A stretch of DNA of 53,418 bases, taken from positions 769,477 through 822,894 of the forward strand of contig SWDG01000006.1 of assembly GCA_005116965.1 (NCBI GenBank). Direction: 5' to 3'. Each line of letters begins with the position of its first letter. Positions within the stretch are counted from its first letter, which is position 1. The translations under genes and the position numbers were made by a program. This stretch comes from Nitrospira sp. Its GTDB lineage: Bacteria; Nitrospirota; Nitrospiria; Nitrospirales; Nitrospiraceae. This document shows, in pieces, positions 49,402 through 53,418 of the stretch. The notes under the pieces are model-generated. The model did no database searches. It saw only the letters and a program-made list of their open reading frames with translations, and had not been told where the DNA came from.

Positions 49402-52203
49402 TCAGCTTATGGAAGATGCGCTCGCTATGGCGTTTGCGAGAAACCGCCCGGTATGCGACGCCGTCACTTTTGCAACCTGCTCCGGTCTTCCCTCCGCAAT
49501 GATTTGTCCTCCGGCCGCGCCGCCTTCGGGGCCGAGGTCGATGATCCAATCCGCCGCTTTAATGACGTCCAGATTGTGTTCGACGACGACCAGCGTATTG
49601 CCCGCATTGACGAGTTTGTGGAGGACGGCGAGGAGCTTCTTGATGTCGTCAAAGTGCAGGCCGGTGGTCGGTTCATCCATGACATAGAGAATATCTTTCG
49701 CGCTGGCGTCCTTCAGCTCGGCGGCAATTTTTAACCGCTGGGCCTCGCCGCCGGAGAGTGTCGTGGCGGATTGGCCTAGTCGCAAATATCCGAGCCCGAT
49801 GGAGGTGAGCAGGTGTAAGCGTTCCTGGAGCTTGGGCATCCCAGTGAAAAATGAAAGCGCTTCCTCCACTGTCATATTGAGCACGTCCCAGATGTTCTTG
49901 CCTCGGTAATGAATCTTCAAGATCTCGGGTTTGAAGCGCTTGCCGTTACAAATTTCGCAGGGTGCGTAGATATCCTCGAAGAAATACATCTCTAACTTTT
50001 CCACACCGCTGCCTTCGCAGCGTTCGCAGCGACCGCCAGAGGCATTAAACGAAAAGTGGCCGGGTGTGAATCCTTGCGTGAGTGCTTCCCGTTCAGAAGC
50101 AAACAGCCGGCGGATCTCATCGAAGGCTTTGAGGTACGTCACAGGATTGGAGCGAGGAGTACGCCCGATCGGCTGTTGGTCGATCAACTTGATGCCTTTG
50201 AGGTGCTCGATGCCTTTGATGGCCTTGAAGCGCCCCATGGGAAGGGAGTCCACGCGAAACGCGCGGGCCACGGCGCGGTAGAGAGTGTCCTCGACCAATG
50301 TACTTTTGCCAGAGCCGGAGACGCCGGTGACACACACGAGCATGCCGAGGGGAATCCGAACGGACAGGTCTTTCAGGTTATGTTCAGCCACGCCGGCCAT
50401 CACCAGCATCTTGCCGTTGCCGGATCGTCGCTTGGCGGGCAGGGGAATGCGGTCTTCGCCTCGCAAGTATCGGGCTGTCGTGGGACGACGGTCCTGGATG
50501 AATTCCTTGGCTGGTGCCGCACAGACAATCTCGCCGCCCTTTTCGCCCGAGTGAGGGCCAAGTTCGACAATGTAGTCGGCGGATTCGATCATGCGTCGGT
50601 CATGCTCAACGACCACGACGGTGTTTCCAGTATCGGCGAGATCGTGGAGGATCCCGGCGAGGAGGTTGGTATCCCTTGCATGAAGGCCAATCGTCGGTTC
50701 GTCGAGGACGTAGAGTGTGCCAACGAGCCGGGAACCCAGCTGATTGGCCAGCGCAACTCGTTGCGCCTCACCACCGGACAGCGTCTTTGTCTGCCGGTTG
50801 AGCGTCAGATACCCAAGGCCGACTCGTTGGAGGAAGCTCAGTTTGGCAGTGAGCTGGCGGAGAATATCGGCAGCGATCGCGTGCTCAGTGGGCGAGAGGG
50901 ATAAGGAGTCTACCCATCCTGAAAGGTTCTCGACAGTCCGCTCCATCGTCGTATGAATGTCGGCATCGGCGATTTTGACAAACAGCGCGTCCGGCTTCAG
51001 GCGGCTGCCATGGCAACCAGGACAATCGAAAGGCGTGCGGTAGCGGCTGAGGAAGACACGGACATGGAGCTTGTACCGCTTGCCTTCCAGGTACTCAAAG
51101 AAATCGTTGATCCCATCGAAGGATTTGTTGCCTTCCCAAAGCAGTTGCTGGGTATCCGTGGGAAGCGATGTGAACGGGATCGTGATATCGACGCCTTTCC
51201 GTTTCATTGCAATCAGCATCTGCTTCTGCCACCAGGCGGAGCTGGGCTTGCTCCAGGGTTCGATCGCACCTTCGGCCAGAGACTTTGCCTGGTCGGGAAT
51301 GACCAGTTCGGGATCGTACCGCAGCACATTGCCGAACCCTTTGCATTCCGGGCAGGCCCCGAGTGGATGGTTGAACGAAAAGAGAACGGGCCGCAGCGGT
51401 TCGAAGGTTCGCCCGCATTTCTGACAGAGGAATTGCGTGCTGTACGACTGCTGCCCATGACCGATGAGGTCGATCGAGCAGCGGCCATCTCCTTCGCGAA
51501 AGGCTGTTTCCACTGCTTCGACGAGACGAGTGCGATTGTCGTCTCTGATGACCAAGCGATCGAGGACGATGTGGAGCGAGTGAGATTGATGGAGCCGAGG
51601 CCGGCCGGCCTCGTGCAGATCGACGATCTCGTCGTTTGCTTTGAGCCTGGCAAACCCACGCGTCAGGAGTGACTGGACAAACGTCGCCTCTGCTTTAGCG
51701 GATGGCGTCGCGATGGGAAACAGCACCATGGCCCTGGCCTCGGGCCATCGTGTGAGGAGGTCGTCTGCCACACTGTCTGGCTGGAACGATCGGGCCTCTT
51801 GCTTACAGTCAGGACAGATGGACTTGCCAATCTTGGCGAAGAGCAGGCGCAGGAGATCGGCAATTTCCGTCGTCGTCCCAACCGTTGAACGGGACGTGCG
51901 CACTTGGTTTTTCTGTTCAATAGCAATGGCTGGTCGCACGTTGAGAATACGGTCCACATCGGGTCGAGCCACCTTATCGAGGAACATGCGGGCATAGGTC
52001 GAGAGCGATTCGACATACCGCCACTGACCTTCGGCAAAGATCGTGTCGAACGCGAGCGAGGATTTGCCGGATCCCGACACGCCGGTGATCGCCGTCACCT
52101 GATTGTGAGGGATCTGCAGGGAGACGTTCTTCAGATTATTCTGCCGCGCCCCCTCAATGATGAGGTGATCAGTTGAGGGTTTGGGGGGCAGAGGGGTCGG
52201 CAT
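49402..52203 (-). CDS. uvrA: UvrABC system protein A (excinuclease ATPase), divergent paralogue type
   Basis: The start is taken as ATG 52203 (933 residues); ATGs at 52218 and 52236 are alternatives, and the long N-terminal frame to 52497 is not credible. Two ABC ATPase modules are complete: Walker [17 protein letters not shown] and [16 protein letters not shown], signatures [14 protein letters not shown] and [15 protein letters not shown], Walker [13 protein letters not shown] and [12 protein letters not shown]. Zinc knuckles are CQKC...CPEC and CERC...CEIC. UvrA scans DNA for damage and loads Uvr[21 protein letters not shown] and [19 protein letters not shown] differ from the E. coli-type sequence, so this may be a second UvrA class. 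Its 3' end is repeated twice downstream with toxin-antitoxin modules between. Confidence 0.92.
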   Translation of the reverse strand: MPTPLPPKPSTDHLIIEGARQNNLKNVSLQIPHNQVTAITGVSGSGKSSLAFDTIFAEGQWRYVESLSTYARMFLDKVARPDVDRILNVRPAIAIEQKNQVRTSRSTVGTTTEIADLLRLLFAKIGKSICPDCKQEARSFQPDSVADDLLTRWPEARAMVLFPIATPSAKAEATFVQSLLTRGFARLKANDEIVDLHEAGRPRLHQSHSLHIVLDRLVIRDDNRTRLVEAVETAFREGDGRCSIDLIGHGQQSYSTQFLCQKCGRTFEPLRPVLFSFNHPLGACPECKGFGNVLRYDPELVIPDQAKSLAEGAIEPWSKPSSAWWQKQMLIAMKRKGVDITIPFTSLPTDTQQLLWEGNKSFDGINDFFEYLEGKRYKLHVRVFLSRYRTPFDCPGCHGSRLKPDALFVKIADADIHTTMERTVENLSGWVDSLSLSPTEHAIAADILRQLTAKLSFLQRVGLGYLTLNRQTKTLSGGEAQRVALANQLGSRLVGTLYVLDEPTIGLHARDTNLLAGILHDLADTGNTVVVVEHDRRMIESADYIVELGPHSGEKGGEIVCAAPAKEFIQDRRPTTARYLRGEDRIPLPAKRRSGNGKMLVMAGVAEHNLKDLSVRIPLGMLVCVTGVSGSGKSTLVEDTLYRAVARAFRVDSLPMGRFKAIKGIEHLKGIKLIDQQPIGRTPRSNPVTYLKAFDEIRRLFASEREALTQGFTPGHFSFNASGGRCERCEGSGVEKLEMYFFEDIYAPCEICNGKRFKPEILKIHYRGKNIWDVLNMTVEEALSFFTGMPKLQERLHLLTSIGLGYLRLGQSATTLSGGEAQRLKIAAELKDASAKDILYVMDEPTTGLHFDDIKKLLAVLHKLVNAGNTLVVVEHNLDVIKAADWIIDLGPEGGAAGGQIIAEGRPEQVAKVTASHTGRFLANAIASASSIS

Positions 52204-52286
52204 AGCGAGGGTTCTCATTGGTGAATGACCGACCATGGTAGCAACTAGTGCGGGTTGGTTCAACGACGGAGAATCGTCCCAATATC

Positions 52287-52317
52287 CGTTCGTGCTGAGC
52301 CTGTCGAAGCACGAACG
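52287..52317. repeat. TTCGTGCTGAGCCTGTCGAA-type palindromic repeat, copy 1
   Basis: CGTTCGTGCT, GAGCCTGTCGA, AGCACGAACG: perfect 10-bp arms and an 11-base loop. This TTCGACAGGCTCAGCACGAA sequence is a widespread REP-like intergenic element in many environmental bacteria. Confidence 0.7.
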
Positions 52318-52366
52318 TGTCGAATGACTCAGAGCAGGCATGTCAAAGGGTAGAGCTGTCGTGCAG

Positions 52367-52403
52367 GTTCGTTCATGGTTCGACCAGCTCACCACGAACG
52401 AAC
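52367..52403. repeat. TTCGTGGTGAGC-type palindromic repeat, copy 2
   Basis: GTTCGTTCATGGT, TCGACCAGCTC, ACCACGAACGAAC: 13-base arms with one mismatch and an 11-base loop. It is a variant of the copy at 52287, lying 50 bases away. Confidence 0.65.
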
Positions 52404-52499
52404 TTCTGGAGTGAGATATTCGTAGTATCGGGAGTCTTGCCTTTGTCGGGCGAACAGGTAGAATGCGCCACCTAGGCTTCACTACGCGTCGTGACAAGA

Positions 52500-53418
52500 A
52501 TGGCTGATCGATTACCCAATCAGTTCGTTGTCTTCTTGAGTTACCACTGGCGCGACCATGCGCACGTTGAGGCGCTCGCCAAACGGTTACGTGAACAGAA
52601 TCTCACAGTGTTTCTCGACCGGTGGTATCTGACGCCGGGGCAATCCTGGCCGAAGGCATTAGAAACCACGCTAGCGAACTGTCGCGCGGTAGCCGTGTGC
52701 ATTGGGCAGGGCGAGATGGGACCGTGGCAGCAGCGGGAGCAGTACCTCGCGTTGGAGCGACAAGTAGCCGCCGAACGTCAAGGCCAAACCTTTCCCGTTA
52801 TCCCCGTTCTGCTTCCTGGCGCTGAGCCGCCACTCGGATTCTTGAGTCAGAATACCTGGGTCGATTTCCGTGCTCGTGTCGACGATCCAGTGTTGCTGCA
52901 CACACTGGTCCAGGCCATTCATGGCCAGCCGCCCGGTCCGGACGCACAAGAGTCGGTCCGTGAAACGCTCTCCACCATCTGCCCCTACCGGGGCCTGCTC
53001 TATTTTCGGGAAGAAGACGCGCCGTTCTTCTTTGGGCGTGAAGCCGCCATCACGCAGCTCGTCAGCGCAGTGCAGCAGCACCATCTTGTCGCAGTAGTTG
53101 GCGCGTCGGGCAGTGGAAAGTCGTCTGTCGTGCGAGCGGGCCTGGTGCCGAAATTGCGGAAGAGTCGTGATTGCGTTTGGGAGATCGTGACCATCGTTCC
53201 AACGGATCGGCCTATTCATGCGCTGGCGGCGGCCCTCATGCTGTTCCTGGAGCCGGACATGACAGAAACCGATCGGTTGATCGAAACGAACAAGCTGGCC
53301 GAGGCCCTGCTCAGTCAGACCATCAAGCTGCGCGAAGTCGTTGATCGTGTGCTTGCGAAGCAGCCGGGCACGGATCGCCTGCTCCTCATTGCCGATCAGT
53401 GGGAGGAACTCTTCACAC
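52500..53418 (+). CDS. TIR-nSTAND NTPase protein (partial, runs off window)
   Basis: An open frame from ATG 52500 to the end of the window (306 codons, no stop). Residues ~7-130 form a TIR domain: NQFVVFLSYHWRDHAHVEAL, LTVFLDRWYLTPGQSWPKAL, and GPWQQREQYLALE near its end. From about residue 163 comes an nSTAND1-type P-loop NTPase: CPYRGLLYFREEDAPFFFGR, Walker A AVVGASGSGKSSVVRAGLVP, and Walker B-like RLLLIADQWEELF at the window edge. Such proteins usually continue into WD40 or TPR sensor repeats and belong to a group that includes NAD+-depleting antiphage systems. The divergent uvrA and toxin-antitoxin modules suggest an accessory/defence setting. The C-terminal sensor is not visible. Confidence 0.85.
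   Translation, partial: MADRLPNQFVVFLSYHWRDHAHVEALAKRLREQNLTVFLDRWYLTPGQSWPKALETTLANCRAVAVCIGQGEMGPWQQREQYLALERQVAAERQGQTFPVIPVLLPGAEPPLGFLSQNTWVDFRARVDDPVLLHTLVQAIHGQPPGPDAQESVRETLSTICPYRGLLYFREEDAPFFFGREAAITQLVSAVQQHHLVAVVGASGSGKSSVVRAGLVPKLRKSRDCVWEIVTIVPTDRPIHALAAALMLFLEPDMTETDRLIETNKLAEALLSQTIKLREVVDRVLAKQPGTDRLLLIADQWEELFT

Larger units (their letters stand above)
52204..52499. other. Divergent intergenic region between uvrA and TIR-nSTAND gene
   Basis: 296 bases holding two related palindromic repeats (annotated separately) and presumably both divergent promoters. No sigma70 hexamers were identified with confidence. Confidence 0.35.

Noticed and set aside
52204-52497. N-terminal extension of uvrA of about 98 codons
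   Set aside because: It runs through the two palindromic repeats and the probable divergent promoter region and resembles no UvrA sequence.
1-53418. tRNA, rRNA, CRISPR or complete IS element
   Set aside because: No T-loop/anticodon pattern, rRNA segment, regular spacer array or transposase was seen by eye; a dedicated scan could still find a divergent tRNA or small RNA.

Overview
The window looks like a chromosomal segment of a nitrite-oxidising Nitrospira (phylum Nitrospirota). This is inferred from gene content: two NxrC-like haem-binding gamma subunits of the DMSO-reductase type II family, with a TorD-like chaperone, a four-cluster ferredoxin and a TatA; a prokaryotic ubiquitin-like protein (Pup) ending in Gly-Gly-Glu; several pentahaem cytochromes c; a membrane H+-pyrophosphatase; and an SmbP-like His-rich protein. 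No rRNA, tRNA, CRISPR array or complete insertion sequence was seen.

Layout. 1-4.4 kb: a SIMPL-domain protein, then an accessory pair (class II Fic protein plus a possible PD-(D/E)XK-type protein) and a WD40 propeller. 4.5-18.2 kb: a long co-directional block tied to periplasmic redox enzymes: an HExxH/zinc-ribbon protein, polyferredoxin, TorD-like chaperone, NxrC-like subunit 1, B12-type radical SAM enzyme, membrane protein, TPR protein, TatA, NHL propeller, NxrC-like subunit 2, PDZ protein and two pentahaem cytochromes c. The catalytic NxrA/NxrB subunits are not in the window. 18.2-22 kb: a ParE-type toxin-antitoxin pair, a REP-like hairpin, a methyltransferase and a PQQ-type sugar dehydrogenase. 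22-30.5 kb: mostly housekeeping: H+-pyrophosphatase, Pup, RecJ, bifunctional (p)ppGpp synthetase/hydrolase, DUF192, flavodoxin-like lipoprotein, Bfd-like ferredoxin.

30.5-34.2 kb is decayed and gene-poor, with a nuclease pseudogene, orphan small genes and remnant repeats. 34.2-46 kb: RluE-type pseudouridine synthase, M3 oligopeptidase, a possible nuclease, TPR/deaminase pair, HDAC-like deacetylase translationally coupled to a third pentahaem cytochrome, rhodanese, SmbP-like protein, nitrilase-family hydrolase, YqgE/AlgH and DUF3422. 46.4-53.4 kb: a GPLxxLPGxW-type putative haem-binding protein behind a small leader ORF, then an accessory region. There an intact uvrA is followed downstream by two toxin-antitoxin modules, each of which is followed in turn by a displaced copy of the uvrA 3' end. 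A divergent TIR-nSTAND (defence-like) gene runs off the window.

The most unusual features are the repeated uvrA-tail/toxin-antitoxin arrangement, the Pup gene in a non-proteasomal neighbourhood under a palindromic promoter, and the two-NxrC redox-maturation cluster.
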